DNA of 36,729 bases from an uncultured Clostridia bacterium (GCA_945876745.1 CAMCPL010000012.1:1-36729), one strand, 5' to 3'; positions 14,649 to 23,614 are shown, counted from the stretch's first letter. Made by a program: numbers and translations. Notes: generated by a model not told the origin, from the letters alone.

Positions 14649-14688
14649 CTTATAATTATAATAATACTTATAATTACGAAATTTGCAA
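14649..14688 (-). promoter_or_regulatory. Promoter of the GH112 operon with a direct repeat
   Basis: On the minus strand TTGCAA (14688-14683), 16 bases, TATTAT (14666-14661). Two perfect 10-base direct repeats CTTATAATTA (plus strand 14649-14658 and 14667-14676) lie 18 bases apart across the -10 box and may be an operator. No dedicated regulator gene is adjacent. The rest of the 227-base gap is AT-rich and holds the divergent radC promoter. Confidence 0.45.
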
Positions 14689-14768
14689 CAGAATATAAAA
14701 AATTTATGAAAAAATTAAAAAAATATAAACAAGTCGTTCTTTTTTGTTGAATATAGTTGCGCTTCGAC

Positions 14769-14797
14769 TTGAAATAATTTTGAAAAACTGGTATAGT
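14769..14797 (+). promoter_or_regulatory. radC-like gene promoter
   Basis: TTGAAA (14769-14774), 17 bases, TATAGT (14792-14797). A 7-bp inverted repeat CAAGTCG (14730-14736) / CGACTTG (14765-14771) reaches into the -35 box and could be a control site. Confidence 0.6.
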
Positions 14798-14834
14798 ATG
14801 TAGTACATTAATTAAAAGAATCGGAGATATTAAC

Positions 14835-15539
14835 GTGATTGAAGAAAGCCTGAGCGAAAAGCGAAAAAGACTCAGCGAGCTGATTTTGGAAAAGGGCTTT
14901 GACTGCCTTGATGATAAAGAGCTTCTTGATTATTATCTGTGCCTTTCAACCGGCGGCACAAGCAGTAAGAAGGCAAGTGAAAATCTGTTTGACTGCTTTA
15001 AGAATCTTGACGGAATAATGAAAAAAGAGGCAAGGTATCTTCGCACCGTTGACGACGTCTCCGACCTCAACGCGGTCTACCTTGCACTCGTAAACGATAT
15101 GCGCTGCAAAATGTACGCACAGCGCAATGCAGATATTAAGTTCCTTAAAGATATAGAAAAACGCAAGCAGTATGCCCATAACCTGCTTTATCCTTATGGT
15201 TATGAACGAATTGTGCTGATAAAGCTCAGTAGGAATATGCGTGTTCTTTCATTTGAGCTTGTTTCAAAGGGCGGAGTGAATTTCTCGCAGACATCGCCTG
15301 CAAGCTTCGCAAAAATCCTGTCGATTGATAAACCGGATTGTATTATCGTTGCTCATAACCATCCGGAAAGCCTTTGCAATCCCTCTGTTCAGGATATTAC
15401 ATTTACCAACAAGCTGCGTGATTTGGCGACACAGTTTAATTGCACGCTTGTTGACCATATCATAGTCGGTCAGGATAAAGAATTTTCCTTCGACGAAATG
15501 GGTCTCATCACCCGCCCGCTTCAAAGGAATATAAAATAA
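14835..15539 (+). CDS. radC: RadC/JAB-domain (MPN+) protein
   Basis: A 234-residue protein of the RadC family. The N-terminal 80 residues hold the helical UPF0758-type region. The C-terminal JAMM metalloprotease fold shows H174, H176 and D187 in AHNHPESLCNPSVQD, plus the DHIIVG strand. The family was long called a DNA repair protein, but that role is disputed and the substrate is unknown. The N-terminal helix-hairpin-helix is degenerate: DKELLDYYLCL followed by GGTSSKKA. Start GTG 14835 has GGAG eight bases upstream. It is a single gene, convergent with sigG. Confidence 0.85.
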   Translation: MIEESLSEKRKRLSELILEKGFDCLDDKELLDYYLCLSTGGTSSKKASENLFDCFKNLDGIMKKEARYLRTVDDVSDLNAVYLALVNDMRCKMYAQRNADIKFLKDIEKRKQYAHNLLYPYGYERIVLIKLSRNMRVLSFELVSKGGVNFSQTSPASFAKILSIDKPDCIIVAHNHPESLCNPSVQDITFTNKLRDLATQFNCTLVDHIIVGQDKEFSFDEMGLITRPLQRNIK

Positions 15540-15543
15540 CAAA

Positions 15544-15580
15544 GAAGAGATAATCGCAAAATACGGTTATCTCTTTAATT
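15544..15580. terminator. Terminator between radC and sigG
   Basis: Stem AGAGATAATCG (15546-15556) with CGGTTATCTCT (15564-15574), containing one G-U pair, flanked by A- and T-rich arms. It probably works in both directions between the convergent genes. Confidence 0.75.
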
Positions 15581-15582
15581 AT

Positions 15583-16350
15583 TCATTCGCCCTTGATTTC
15601 CCTGAGGGCGTTTTTTTCAAGGCGTGAGACCTGTGCCTGCGAAATGCCTATTTCCTGCGCCGTTTCCATTTGAGTTTTGCCCTGCATAAATCGCATATAA
15701 AGTATTTTGTGCTCGCGCTCGTCGAGATTTTGCAGCTTGTCCTTTATCATAATTTCGTCAACCCAGTCGGAATCCGTCGAATTGTCGCCGATTTGATCCA
15801 TAACAAATATTGTATCGCCGCCGTCGTTGTAAACAGGCTCATACAGCGAAACAGGGTCAACTATTGCTTCGAGCGCAATGACAACCTCGCTCTTTTTTAT
15901 GCCGAGCTCCTTTGCGATTTGTTCGGCAGTAGGCTCCTTGTTGTATTTGTTAGTCAGCTTTTCCTTAACCTGCATCGCTTTGTATGCCGTGTCACGAAGC
16001 GAACGGCTTACTCTTATGCTGTTGTTGTCTCTTAAAAATCTGCGTATTTCTCCGATTATCATAGGAACCGAATAGGTGCTGAATCTTACATTCAACGAGG
16101 TATCGAAGTTGTCAATTGCCTTGATTAATCCTATAACGCCGACCTGAAACAAGTCGTCCATATTTTCTCCTCTGTTTGAAAAACGCTGAACGACAGAAAG
16201 CACGAGCCTTAAATTTCCCATAATCAGCTTTTCTCGCGCTTTTTCGTCGCCTGCCTGCGATTTTTTCAAAAGTTCAATTTTATCCTTTTCCTTTAGCAAT
16301 TTTAGCTCGCTTGTGTTTATCGAGCATATTTCAACCTTGTTGTACTGCAC
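15583..16350 (-). CDS. sigG: Forespore sigma factor G
   Basis: RNA polymerase sigma factor that turns on late forespore genes during sporulation. At 255 residues it has the SigG signature N-terminus (NKVEICSINTSELKLL). Region 2 includes NLRLVLSVVQRF and DDLFQVGVIGLIKAIDNFD, and the region 4 helix-turn-helix is ETAQEIGISQAQVSRLEKNAL. Start GTG 16350-16348 has AAAGGATG upstream. In Clostridium this gene usually follows spoIIGA-sigE. Here it stands alone, divergent from an XRE regulator. Its presence shows a spore-forming lineage. Confidence 0.95.
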   Translation of the reverse strand: MQYNKVEICSINTSELKLLKEKDKIELLKKSQAGDEKAREKLIMGNLRLVLSVVQRFSNRGENMDDLFQVGVIGLIKAIDNFDTSLNVRFSTYSVPMIIGEIRRFLRDNNSIRVSRSLRDTAYKAMQVKEKLTNKYNKEPTAEQIAKELGIKKSEVVIALEAIVDPVSLYEPVYNDGGDTIFVMDQIGDNSTDSDWVDEIMIKDKLQNLDEREHKILYMRFMQGKTQMETAQEIGISQAQVSRLEKNALREIKGE

Positions 16351-16411
16351 AAAATCATCCTTTGTATTTTATGTACCACAATAGTATTATTGACCTGTCG
16401 TAGCTTAAATA

Positions 16412-16452
16412 TTTACATAAATTTAATACAATATAATGTCGTATTATGTAAA
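16412..16452. promoter_or_regulatory. Inverted repeat upstream of the XRE gene
   Basis: Perfect 9-bp arms TTTACATAA (16412-16420) and TTATGTAAA (16444-16452), 23 bases apart, end just before the -35 box of the XRE promoter. It lies in the sigG/XRE divergent region, so it could be an autoregulatory operator acting on either gene. Confidence 0.4.
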
Positions 16453-16458
16453 ACGGTG

Positions 16459-16487
16459 TTGATTTTGAACATAAAAACGTGTATAAT
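16459..16487 (+). promoter_or_regulatory. XRE regulator promoter (fixes the start codon)
   Basis: TTGATT (16459-16464), 17 bases, TATAAT (16482-16487). RNA would start near 16494, after the upstream GTG at 16479, so that GTG cannot be the start. Confidence 0.7.
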
Positions 16488-16535
16488 AATCACATTGAAC
16501 ATCACAATTGTCGGGATGAATTTGCAAAAGGATGT

Positions 16536-16931
16536 ATGAAAATGATTATTAATTCGGACGATATATATATTAAAAATTCCGTTAAGGAATCTATAAAAAA
16601 ATTTCGTGAGGACAATGGCTTTAAGCAGGAGCAGATTTCGAGCATTATCGGCGTTGACAGATCGACATATTCAAAATGGGAAAGCGGCGCCACTATGCCG
16701 AATATTGTTCAGCTTGCAAAGCTTGCCGCAATCTATTCCGTAGAGATAGGAAAGTTTTTTGAATTTGATTTCAGTCTAAATGTTGCAAGTCCCGATTATG
16801 ACGACGTTTACGGCGACAGCTATTTAAGCGAGCTTAATGACGAAGAGAGAGTTTTTCTTGCTTGCTATCGAATGTTGAACAGAAGCGATAAAGAAAAGGT
16901 AATGAATTACATTAAGACAGTAAGGGAATAA
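16536..16931 (+). CDS. XRE-family HTH regulator
   Basis: A 131-residue cytoplasmic DNA-binding protein. The helix-turn-helix spans about residues 15-68, with GFKQEQISSIIGVDRSTYSK and WESGATMPNIVQLAKLA as clear Cro/C1-type helices. The acidic C-terminal part (about 75-131) probably dimerises or senses a signal; no known ligand domain is visible. The start ATG 16536 (or 16542) is chosen because the promoter lies over the upstream in-frame GTG and AAAAGG precedes ATG. Regulon unknown. Divergence from sigG makes a link to sporulation possible but unproven. Confidence 0.85.
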   Translation: MKMIINSDDIYIKNSVKESIKKFREDNGFKQEQISSIIGVDRSTYSKWESGATMPNIVQLAKLAAIYSVEIGKFFEFDFSLNVASPDYDDVYGDSYLSELNDEERVFLACYRMLNRSDKEKVMNYIKTVRE

Positions 16932-16935
16932 ATAT

Positions 16936-16985
16936 AAGGCTGTAGCGCTGTCATTGCCGACAGCCCTCAGCCTTGTTGTTATTTT
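16936..16985 (+). terminator. Terminator after the XRE gene
   Basis: Outer stem AAGGCTG/CAGCCTT (16936-16942, 16968-16974) and inner stem GCTGTC/GACAGC (16947-16952, 16959-16964), followed by a T-rich run. It lies between convergent genes and overlaps the stop of the metallophosphoesterase gene. Confidence 0.7.
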
Positions 16986-17818
16986 GAAATATCTATTATG
17001 TTTATCTCCGGATGATTAAAAAGTCTGAACGGAAATTCTGCATTTCCGAGACCTCTTGAAACAATCATTTTCGGTCGGTCACCGAAGGAGCCCTTTGCAA
17101 ATTTCGGAAATAATCCTTGACCGGGTGAAAACATGGGTCCTATAAACGGCAGGCAGAATTGACCGCCGTGGGCGTGACCGGATAATTGCAGGTCAAAATC
17201 GTATTTAGAATAATTCATTTCATAAACCGCAGAGAAGTTTTCCGGAAAGTGCGAAAGCAGAAGCCTAAATCCGCTTGAATTTTCAAGCTCGTTTATGAAT
17301 TTGCTCATATCTCGGTAGACGAATGTTCCGTTTTTTCGCGCCTTGTAATCTTCAAAATCCGCCTGATTTTCGTCGAGTCCGAGAATTGTTAAATTCAAAT
17401 CGTCGTTATGAACACACTCGTTTAGCAGTACGTTAAATCCTGCGTTCTTCAGTTCTTGCATAAGCTCTTCAAAGTCGTCAAGCCTTCTCTCGTGATTGCC
17501 CGTTATATAATATACCGGCGCTGTTTTGCAGAGAGAAGAAGCATATTCGAGCATTTTTTTTCTGTTTTTTCCGCGGTCGTTAATAAAGTCGCCGGTAATA
17601 CAAATAACGTCGGGCTTTAGGTCTTGCGTGATTTTGAGAGCTTTTTTGAACGGTTTAGAGTGCAGGTCGCTCAAATGAACAATTCTAAAGGATTTTGCGG
17701 CGTTTTCGTTTTTTATTTCATAATACGTTCGGTCGATTTTGTTGTTTTGAAAATACAAAAAAACGACGAGAAGCGCAATGATTAATACTGCAAAAGCAGT
17801 AATAAAAATATATTCCAT
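16979..17818 (-). CDS. Membrane-anchored metallophosphoesterase (YkuE-like)
   Basis: A 279-residue calcineurin-like phosphoesterase with one N-terminal membrane helix (about residues 4-24). All metal motifs are intact: LSDLH (49-53), GDFIND (76-81), GNHE (107-110), LLSHFP and GHAHGGQ. YkuE-type relatives act at the cell surface or membrane on phosphate esters such as lipid-linked substrates. The exact substrate is unknown. The complete motifs contrast with the altered ones of the enzyme at 8300-8974. The start ATG 17818-17816 has GAGGTGGG upstream. Confidence 0.87.
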   Translation of the reverse strand: MEYIFITAFAVLIIALLVVFLYFQNNKIDRTYYEIKNENAAKSFRIVHLSDLHSKPFKKALKITQDLKPDVICITGDFINDRGKNRKKMLEYASSLCKTAPVYYITGNHERRLDDFEELMQELKNAGFNVLLNECVHNDDLNLTILGLDENQADFEDYKARKNGTFVYRDMSKFINELENSSGFRLLLSHFPENFSAVYEMNYSKYDFDLQLSGHAHGGQFCLPFIGPMFSPGQGLFPKFAKGSFGDRPKMIVSRGLGNAEFPFRLFNHPEINIIDISK

Positions 17819-17881
17819 AACCCACCTCGATTATATGATAATAAAAAAATAAAAAATAGTCAACGAAAAATAAAGGGATTT

Positions 17882-17910
17882 TTGTCAATATAGTCTATAA
17901 TTAGTATAGA
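17882..17910 (+). promoter_or_regulatory. Promoter of the dgt-dnaG-rpoD run
   Basis: TTGTCA (17882-17887), 17 bases, TATAGA (17905-17910). The dgt start is at 17931, with SD AAGGAG directly after the expected RNA start. Confidence 0.55.
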
Positions 17911-17930
17911 GAGATAAAGGAGCGTGAAGC

Positions 17931-18935
17931 GTGAATATGAATATCCGTCTTATTTCCGAGGAAAACGAGAGAAAAATATTAAGTAAAAATGCAACTCTTT
18001 CTTCAAATTCGCGCGGCAGAAAACGCCCTGAGGAGGAATGTGAAATACGCACCTGCTTTCAGCGTGACCGTGACAGAATAATTCACTCACAGGCGTTTCG
18101 CAGACTTAAGCACAAAACGCAGGTTTTCCTCTCTCCGAGCGGCGACCATTACCGTACACGACTTACTCACACTCTTGAGGTATCTCAAATTGCAAGGACA
18201 ATTGCACGCTCGTTGCAATTAAATGAGGATTTGACAGAGGCTATTGCACTCGGTCACGATTTGGGACATACTCCGTTCGGACACGCGGGAGAAAGAGCAC
18301 TTGCGAGACTTTCGCCCAATGGCTTTAAGCATTATGAACAAAGCGTGAGAGTTGTTGACCTGCTTGAAAAGGACGGCGAGGGTCTTAATCTTACAGACGA
18401 GGTGAGAAACGGCATATTGTGCCATACTGTCGGAGAAGACGCTTATACTCTTGAGGGTCAGATTATTAGGATTGCCGACAAGATTGCTTATATTAATCAC
18501 GATATTGACGATGCAGTCAGAGCCGGTGTAATTGAAGAGGGCGACATACCGCTTGATTTGAGAATTTCTCTCGGTATGAGTAAAAGCGAGAGAATAAACA
18601 ATATGGTTGTCGACGTAATACATAACAGCACCGATGAAAAAATTTTAATGAGCGACGATTTTTGGAGCAGATTTAACGATTTGCACAGCTATATGTTTAC
18701 TGCGGTTTACCGCAATCCCGTATGTAAAAGCGAAGAAAGCAAGGCTGTTGCAATGCTGGAAAAAATCTATGAGCACTATTCTCAAAACCCCGAGCAGATG
18801 CCCGAGCAGTTTTTGAATATTGCCGAAAATGACGGAATAGACAGAGCGGTTTGTGACTACATTGCAGGAATGAGCGACAATTATTCCGTAAAAATCTTCA
18901 ATCAGCTTTATGTTCCGAAATTTTGGATAGAATAA
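17931..18935 (+). CDS. dgt: Deoxyguanosinetriphosphate triphosphohydrolase
   Basis: HD-domain hydrolase that removes triphosphate from dGTP and related dNTPs, balancing nucleotide pools. Family blocks FRRLKHKTQVF (56-66), R..LTHTLEVSQIA (H80), GHDLGHTPFGHAGE (108-121; H109, D110) and RIADKIAYINHDIDD (D183) are all present. At 334 residues it is the short Firmicutes form. Translation starts at GTG 17931, with AAAGGAG eight bases upstream; ATG 17937 is a weaker alternative. It precedes dnaG and rpoD, a conserved order that ties nucleotide control to primer synthesis and the main sigma factor. Confidence 0.93.
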   Translation: MNMNIRLISEENERKILSKNATLSSNSRGRKRPEEECEIRTCFQRDRDRIIHSQAFRRLKHKTQVFLSPSGDHYRTRLTHTLEVSQIARTIARSLQLNEDLTEAIALGHDLGHTPFGHAGERALARLSPNGFKHYEQSVRVVDLLEKDGEGLNLTDEVRNGILCHTVGEDAYTLEGQIIRIADKIAYINHDIDDAVRAGVIEEGDIPLDLRISLGMSKSERINNMVVDVIHNSTDEKILMSDDFWSRFNDLHSYMFTAVYRNPVCKSEESKAVAMLEKIYEHYSQNPEQMPEQFLNIAENDGIDRAVCDYIAGMSDNYSVKIFNQLYVPKFWIE

Positions 18936-18971
18936 TGATTATTTATAATACTAAACGGAAAGGAGAGTTTT

Positions 18972-20714
18972 ATGGCTGGATTATCCGATAGCTTCTTGCA
19001 GGAGCTGAAAATGAGAAGCGATATTGAGGATATTGTTTCCTCTTACGTAACGCTAAAAAAACGCGGCAATACCTTTGTCGGACTTTGTCCGTTTCATAAT
19101 GAAAAAACGCCCTCCTTTACCGTATATCCCGATACGCAGAGCTTTTATTGCTTCGGCTGCGGCGCAGGCGGAGATTCGCTTTCGTTTATAAAGAAAATTG
19201 AAAACCTCGATTATATCGACGCAGTAAAGCTTCTTGCCCAAAGAGTAGGACTTCAAATGCCCGACGAGGGCTATGATGACTCTCTGTCGAAGAAGCGAAG
19301 AAAGATTTTTGAAATAAACCGTGCAACTGCATTGTTCTATCATAAATATCTTATGAGCGAGCAGGGAAGGGTCGGATTCGATTATTTTCATAATAAGCGA
19401 GCGCTCAGCGTAAAAACAATTCAGCATTTCGGCTTGGGTTATGCGCCTAACCAATGGGACGCTTTGCTCAAACACCTTAAAGAACTTGGCTATTCCGTGT
19501 CAGATATGCTTGCAGCAGGAGTGATACGCAAGGGCGAAAAGGGTTATTACGACAATTTCAGAAATCGTGTTATGACGCCTGTTATTGACGTGAGAGGAAA
19601 TGTAATAGCCTTCGGCGGCAGAGTGCTTGATGATACGAAGCCGAAGTATGTAAATACTGCCGAAACTCTTGTCTACAAAAAGACTAATGAGCTTTTCGGT
19701 CTCAATTTTGCAAAGGATAACGCACAGCAGGGCTTGATTTTATGCGAGGGCTATATGGACGTTATAGCAATGCATCAGGCAGGCTTTACAAACGCCGTTG
19801 CAGGCTGCGGAACAGCGCTTACAAACGAGCAGGTTCGCCTTATTTCCCGTTACACGGATAATATATATCTTATTTATGATTCCGACGAGGCAGGTCAAAA
19901 AGCACTGCGCAAGGCAATTTCTTTGTTTGAAAATACCGATGTCAAGATGCACATTCCACGACTGACCGGCGGCAAGGACCCTGACGAAATAATACGAAAT
20001 CTCGGCAAAGCAAGGTTTGAAGCAATGCTCGATTCTTCCTCTAATGAGATTGAATTTGAGCTTTTGAGCCTGAAAAGTCAGTTCGATATTTCGACCACGC
20101 AGGGCAAAAGCGCATATGCAACACAGGCAGTCAGACGGCTTGCAGGCTGTTCGCCGATTGAAAGGGATTTGTATCTTTCGCGCCTTTCCGAGGAGCTTGG
20201 AATAGAAAAACGTTCTCTTTTAGCCGAGCTTGAGGAATATTCAAGAAGAATGAATTACAAAAACAGACGTAAGAAGTTCCAAAATATTATTGAGCAGGAT
20301 ATTCGTTCAACACGAAAGGAGAGCTTTGAAAGCTCAACGCCGACTGTCTCACTAAAAGCGCAGGAGCGTATAATTGGGCTTCTTATGACATATCCCGATT
20401 GCTCGAAGCAATGTAATGATTTGAGTGACGAGATGTTCGCCGCAGGCTTTTATCGCAAGGCTTATTCGTCAATACTGAAAAGAATAAAAGAGAATCTGTC
20501 GCTTGACTTGATAATGTTCAACGAGGTGCTGACGGACGACGAAATGGGAAAGCTGACGAGACTTGTTGCAAGCACTCAAAACAGCTCCGACCCAAAAAAA
20601 GAATTTTTCGATTGTTCACAAATCGTAAAAAAGGAATTTGAAAAATCAAACGTTCCGAGTGCCTCCCAAATGGACGACGACGCGTTTAGAAATATGTTCA
20701 AAAAGAATACATAA
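18972..20714 (+). CDS. dnaG: DNA primase
   Basis: Makes RNA primers at the replication fork. The N-terminal zinc-binding CHC2 domain has C39, H42, C60 and C63. The catalytic TOPRIM domain has E259 in CEGYMDVIA and D303/D305 in IYDSDEAGQK. The C-terminal helicase-binding region (about 430-580) is poorly conserved, as usual. At 580 residues it is normal for Firmicutes. ATG 18972 has GGAAAGGAG upstream. 18 bases separate it from rpoD, the classical macromolecular synthesis operon without rpsU. Confidence 0.95.
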   Translation: MAGLSDSFLQELKMRSDIEDIVSSYVTLKKRGNTFVGLCPFHNEKTPSFTVYPDTQSFYCFGCGAGGDSLSFIKKIENLDYIDAVKLLAQRVGLQMPDEGYDDSLSKKRRKIFEINRATALFYHKYLMSEQGRVGFDYFHNKRALSVKTIQHFGLGYAPNQWDALLKHLKELGYSVSDMLAAGVIRKGEKGYYDNFRNRVMTPVIDVRGNVIAFGGRVLDDTKPKYVNTAETLVYKKTNELFGLNFAKDNAQQGLILCEGYMDVIAMHQAGFTNAVAGCGTALTNEQVRLISRYTDNIYLIYDSDEAGQKALRKAISLFENTDVKMHIPRLTGGKDPDEIIRNLGKARFEAMLDSSSNEIEFELLSLKSQFDISTTQGKSAYATQAVRRLAGCSPIERDLYLSRLSEELGIEKRSLLAELEEYSRRMNYKNRRKKFQNIIEQDIRSTRKESFESSTPTVSLKAQERIIGLLMTYPDCSKQCNDLSDEMFAAGFYRKAYSSILKRIKENLSLDLIMFNEVLTDDEMGKLTRLVASTQNSSDPKKEFFDCSQIVKKEFEKSNVPSASQMDDDAFRNMFKKNT

Positions 20715-20732
20715 TAAGAGGAGTATAAAATT

Positions 20733-21851
20733 ATGGATAAGAATAAAGTAGTAACACCCGAAGAAGAAAAGAAGAATAATGCGTTCAAAAAGCTCGTTGA
20801 GCGAGGCAAAGCGTCGGGCCACCTTACAGCGCAGGAAATTGACAATCTTATCGTTGAAATGGACCTTGACGTTGACGAGCTTGAAAAGCTCAACGACCTT
20901 ATTGATTCAAATAATATCAGCATTATCGACGACTTTTCCTCGGAAACTCTCGACGGAATTTCGCTTGAGGTAGATTTGCCAAAGGAAACAGACGCCGCCG
21001 AAACTGTTGCCGTTAACGACAACGCCGCAATGGACGACCCTGTAAAGGTTTACCTTAAGGAAATCGGTAGAATCCCGCTTCTTACCGCCGAGGAGGAAAT
21101 CGAGCTTGCCATCAGAATAACAGACGATGACGAGCAGGCAAAGAAGCGCCTTGCCGAAGCAAATTTGAGACTTGTTGTCAGCATTGCAAAAAGATATGTC
21201 GGCAGAGGTATGCAATTCCTCGACCTCATTCAAGAGGGAAATCTCGGTCTTATTAAGGCTGTTGATAAGTTTGATTACACAAAGGGCTTTAAGTTTTCTA
21301 CCTATGCAACTTGGTGGATTAGACAAGCCATAACAAGAGCTATTGCCGACCAGGCAAGAACTATTCGTATTCCCGTTCATATGGTTGAAACGATTAATAA
21401 GGTAAAGAAAGCACAGTCACAGCTTCTCCACCTCAACGGTCACGAGGCAACTCCGGAGGAAATCGCAGAATATCTCGAAATGCCTGTTGATAAGGTTAGA
21501 GAAATTATCCGCGTATCTCAGGAGCCTGTTTCGCTTGAAACGCCTATCGGTGAAGAAGAGGATTCACATCTTGGTGATTTCATTCCCGACGACGCGCTTG
21601 CACCTGCCGACGCCGCTTCAATGAGCCTTCTTAAGGAACAGCTTGCCGAGGTGCTCAAAACTCTTACTCCGAGAGAGGAAAAGGTTTTGAAGCTTCGCTT
21701 CGGTCTCGACGACGGAAACCCGAAAACGCTTGAAGAAGTAGGTAAGGAATTTAACGTAACACGTGAACGTATCCGTCAGATTGAAGCAAAGGCATTGCGC
21801 AAGCTTCGTCATCCGAGCAGAAGTAAAAAATTAAAGGACTTTTTGGATTAA
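20733..21851 (+). CDS. rpoD: Primary sigma factor (SigA/RpoD)
   Basis: The housekeeping sigma factor that directs RNA polymerase to -35/-10 promoters like those in this window. At 372 residues it matches SigA of Firmicutes. Region 1.1 (about 10-90) is followed by region 1.2 ([18 protein letters not shown]), region 2 with [20 protein letters not shown] for -10 recognition and melting, region 3, and region 4.2 with [20 protein letters not shown]. The stop TAA shares its last base with the ATG of the following DUF896 gene. Confidence 0.97.
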   Translation: MDKNKVVTPEEEKKNNAFKKLVERGKASGHLTAQEIDNLIVEMDLDVDELEKLNDLIDSNNISIIDDFSSETLDGISLEVDLPKETDAAETVAVNDNAAMDDPVKVYLKEIGRIPLLTAEEEIELAIRITDDDEQAKKRLAEANLRLVVSIAKRYVGRGMQFLDLIQEGNLGLIKAVDKFDYTKGFKFSTYATWWIRQAITRAIADQARTIRIPVHMVETINKVKKAQSQLLHLNGHEATPEEIAEYLEMPVDKVREIIRVSQEPVSLETPIGEEEDSHLGDFIPDDALAPADAASMSLLKEQLAEVLKTLTPREEKVLKLRFGLDDGNPKTLEEVGKEFNVTRERIRQIEAKALRKLRHPSRSKKLKDFLD

Positions 21852-22060
21852 TGGATAAGAAAAAAATAGACAGAATAAACGAGCTTGCTCATAAGGCGAA
21901 AACGCCGGAGGGCTTGACCGAGGACGAAAAAAGAGAGCAGGCTAATTTAAGACTTGAATATATCAATTCCTTTAAGGCAAGTCTTGTCGGTCAGCTTGAA
22001 AATACGTATATTGTTCGTCCCGACGGAACAAAGGAAAGACTGGAACGAAAGAAAAAATGA
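21851..22060 (+). CDS. DUF896 family protein (YnzC/YaaM-like)
   Basis: A 69-residue highly charged protein. The core IDRINELAHKAKTPEGLT and the block EQANLRLEYINSFK are diagnostic for DUF896, a short alpha-helical hairpin family. The Bacillus relative YnzC is linked to the SOS operon, but its function is unsettled. The ATG overlaps the rpoD stop by one base, so translation should be coupled to sigma factor synthesis. It overlaps the next gene by four bases (ATGA). Confidence 0.9.
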   Translation: MDKKKIDRINELAHKAKTPEGLTEDEKREQANLRLEYINSFKASLVGQLENTYIVRPDGTKERLERKKK

Positions 22061-22728
22061 GTAAACTGATTATTATGGAGGGCTTGGACGGAAGCGGAAA
22101 ATCCACCCAAACAGCCCTGCTTGAGGAATATTTCAAGCAAAGCGGTATTTCATACAAAAAAATTAAGCTTCCCGATTATGAAAGTCCGTCAAGCACACTT
22201 GTAAATATGTATCTCGGCGGTGAGTTCGGAAAAAGCGCAAATGATGTCAACGCCTATGCGGCTTCTGCTTTTTACGCCGTCGACAGATTTGCGTCCTTCA
22301 AGCTGAAATGGAAAAGCGACTACGAAAACGGCACGCTGATTTTAGCCGACAGATATGCAACCTCAAATTCTATTTATCAAATGGAAAAGCTCGACAGAAG
22401 TAAGTGGGATGAATATCTTGATTGGACGCAGGATTTTGAATATAAAAAAATCGGCATACCGCGTCCCGATTGCGTAATTTATCTCGATATGCCCGTTGAA
22501 GTGTCGCAAAGGCTTATGACAAGCCGGTATAACGGTGACGAGGGCAAAAAGGATGTACACGAGGTTGACGTTGAATTTTTGAATTCCTGCCGTGAGTCCG
22601 CACTCTACACCGCAAAAAAACAAGGCTGGCATATTGTGCCGTGCTCCGACGGTGAAAATGTGTATTCTATTGAGCAAATTCATAATGACATTGTTAATAT
22701 AGTAAAAGAGGAATTAAAAAATGCTTAG
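22057..22728 (+). CDS. tmk: Thymidylate kinase-like deoxynucleotide kinase
   Basis: A P-loop kinase that phosphorylates dTMP to dTDP for DNA synthesis. GLDGSGKST is at residues 9-17, the DRF motif near 72-74, and the DRY motif at 97-99. The 223-residue length is slightly longer than usual for Tmk. The lid region differs from the E. coli and human types, so the enzyme belongs to the divergent Firmicutes thymidylate kinase group. ATG overlaps the DUF896 stop by four bases, and the gene overlaps the following DUF2156 gene by eight. Confidence 0.85.
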   Translation: MSKLIIMEGLDGSGKSTQTALLEEYFKQSGISYKKIKLPDYESPSSTLVNMYLGGEFGKSANDVNAYAASAFYAVDRFASFKLKWKSDYENGTLILADRYATSNSIYQMEKLDRSKWDEYLDWTQDFEYKKIGIPRPDCVIYLDMPVEVSQRLMTSRYNGDEGKKDVHEVDVEFLNSCRESALYTAKKQGWHIVPCSDGENVYSIEQIHNDIVNIVKEELKNA

Positions 22729-23614
22729 CTTCAAAAGAGCGCAAATATCTGATAAAGCGTGGGTGGATGAATGTCTGCGCCATGCAAACAGTATGAACTG
22801 CGAATACACCTTCGGCAATCTTTATATTTGGTCAACCGCATATAATACAGAAATATGCAAATATAAAGATTTTCTTATTGTCCGCTGGGGCAGGGGTAAG
22901 GATATAAAGTATTCTCTCCCACTTGGCGAGGGCGATTTTTCCGATGCGATAAACGCTATTATTGATGATGCAAAAGCACTTGGAATAACGCCCGAAATTT
23001 ACGGAATTACCGAGGGATATCTGTATCTTCTGCAAGAAGCGTTTACCGGAAAATTCTCTTATTCGTGTGATGATGCAAACAGCGACTATATCTATTCGGT
23101 TGAAAAAATGGCGTCGCTTTCGGGCAAAAAATACCACGGTAAGCGTAATCATATTACTAATTTCAAGAAAAATAATCCAAACTGGAAATTTGAAAAAATC
23201 AGCAGGGAAAATATAGACGAGTGTATTGCGCTTCATACAAGGTGGATAAACGATAAAGACCCCGATGACGAGGATTATTCCTTTGAATTTGAAGCTGTGC
23301 TTACTGCATTTGAGCATTATGAGGAGCTCGGCTTTGTCGGCGGACTTATTCGCGTTGACGGCGAGGTTATTGCATATACTTTAGGTGAAGCGCAGATGAA
23401 CAAAAAATGCTTCGTCTCCCATATTGAAAAAGCGCCTGCCGATGTTCAGGGCGCATATCCTATAATCTGTCAGGAGTTTACAAAAAATTGTCTTATGGAT
23501 TTTGAATTTGTGAATAGGGAAGAGGATTTGGGAATCGAGGGACTTCGCAGAGCAAAGCAGTCCTACTATCCCGAAATCCTGCTCGAAAAATGGGTGGCAA
23601 AATATAATGATTAA
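22721..23614 (+). CDS. DUF2156 (GNAT-like, LPG synthetase C-terminal) protein
   Basis: A 297-residue soluble protein of the DUF2156 family, related to the catalytic GNAT-type domain of phosphatidylglycerol lysyltransferases (MprF). Recognisable blocks are the N-terminal CEYTFGNLYIW, KRNHITNFKKNNPNW and EEDLGIEGLRRAKQSYYP at the C-terminus. No membrane domain is attached, so it is not MprF itself. The acceptor and donor are unknown. It overlaps both neighbours by eight bases and precedes a GNAT gene, a common clostridial pair. Confidence 0.83.
   Translation: MLSFKRAQISDKAWVDECLRHANSMNCEYTFGNLYIWSTAYNTEICKYKDFLIVRWGRGKDIKYSLPLGEGDFSDAINAIIDDAKALGITPEIYGITEGYLYLLQEAFTGKFSYSCDDANSDYIYSVEKMASLSGKKYHGKRNHITNFKKNNPNWKFEKISRENIDECIALHTRWINDKDPDDEDYSFEFEAVLTAFEHYEELGFVGGLIRVDGEVIAYTLGEAQMNKKCFVSHIEKAPADVQGAYPIICQEFTKNCLMDFEFVNREEDLGIEGLRRAKQSYYPEILLEKWVAKYND

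Noticed and set aside
16479-16535. Upstream in-frame GTG extension of the XRE gene
   Set aside because: A good -10 box lies just after this GTG, so mRNA would start after it, and it lacks an SD.
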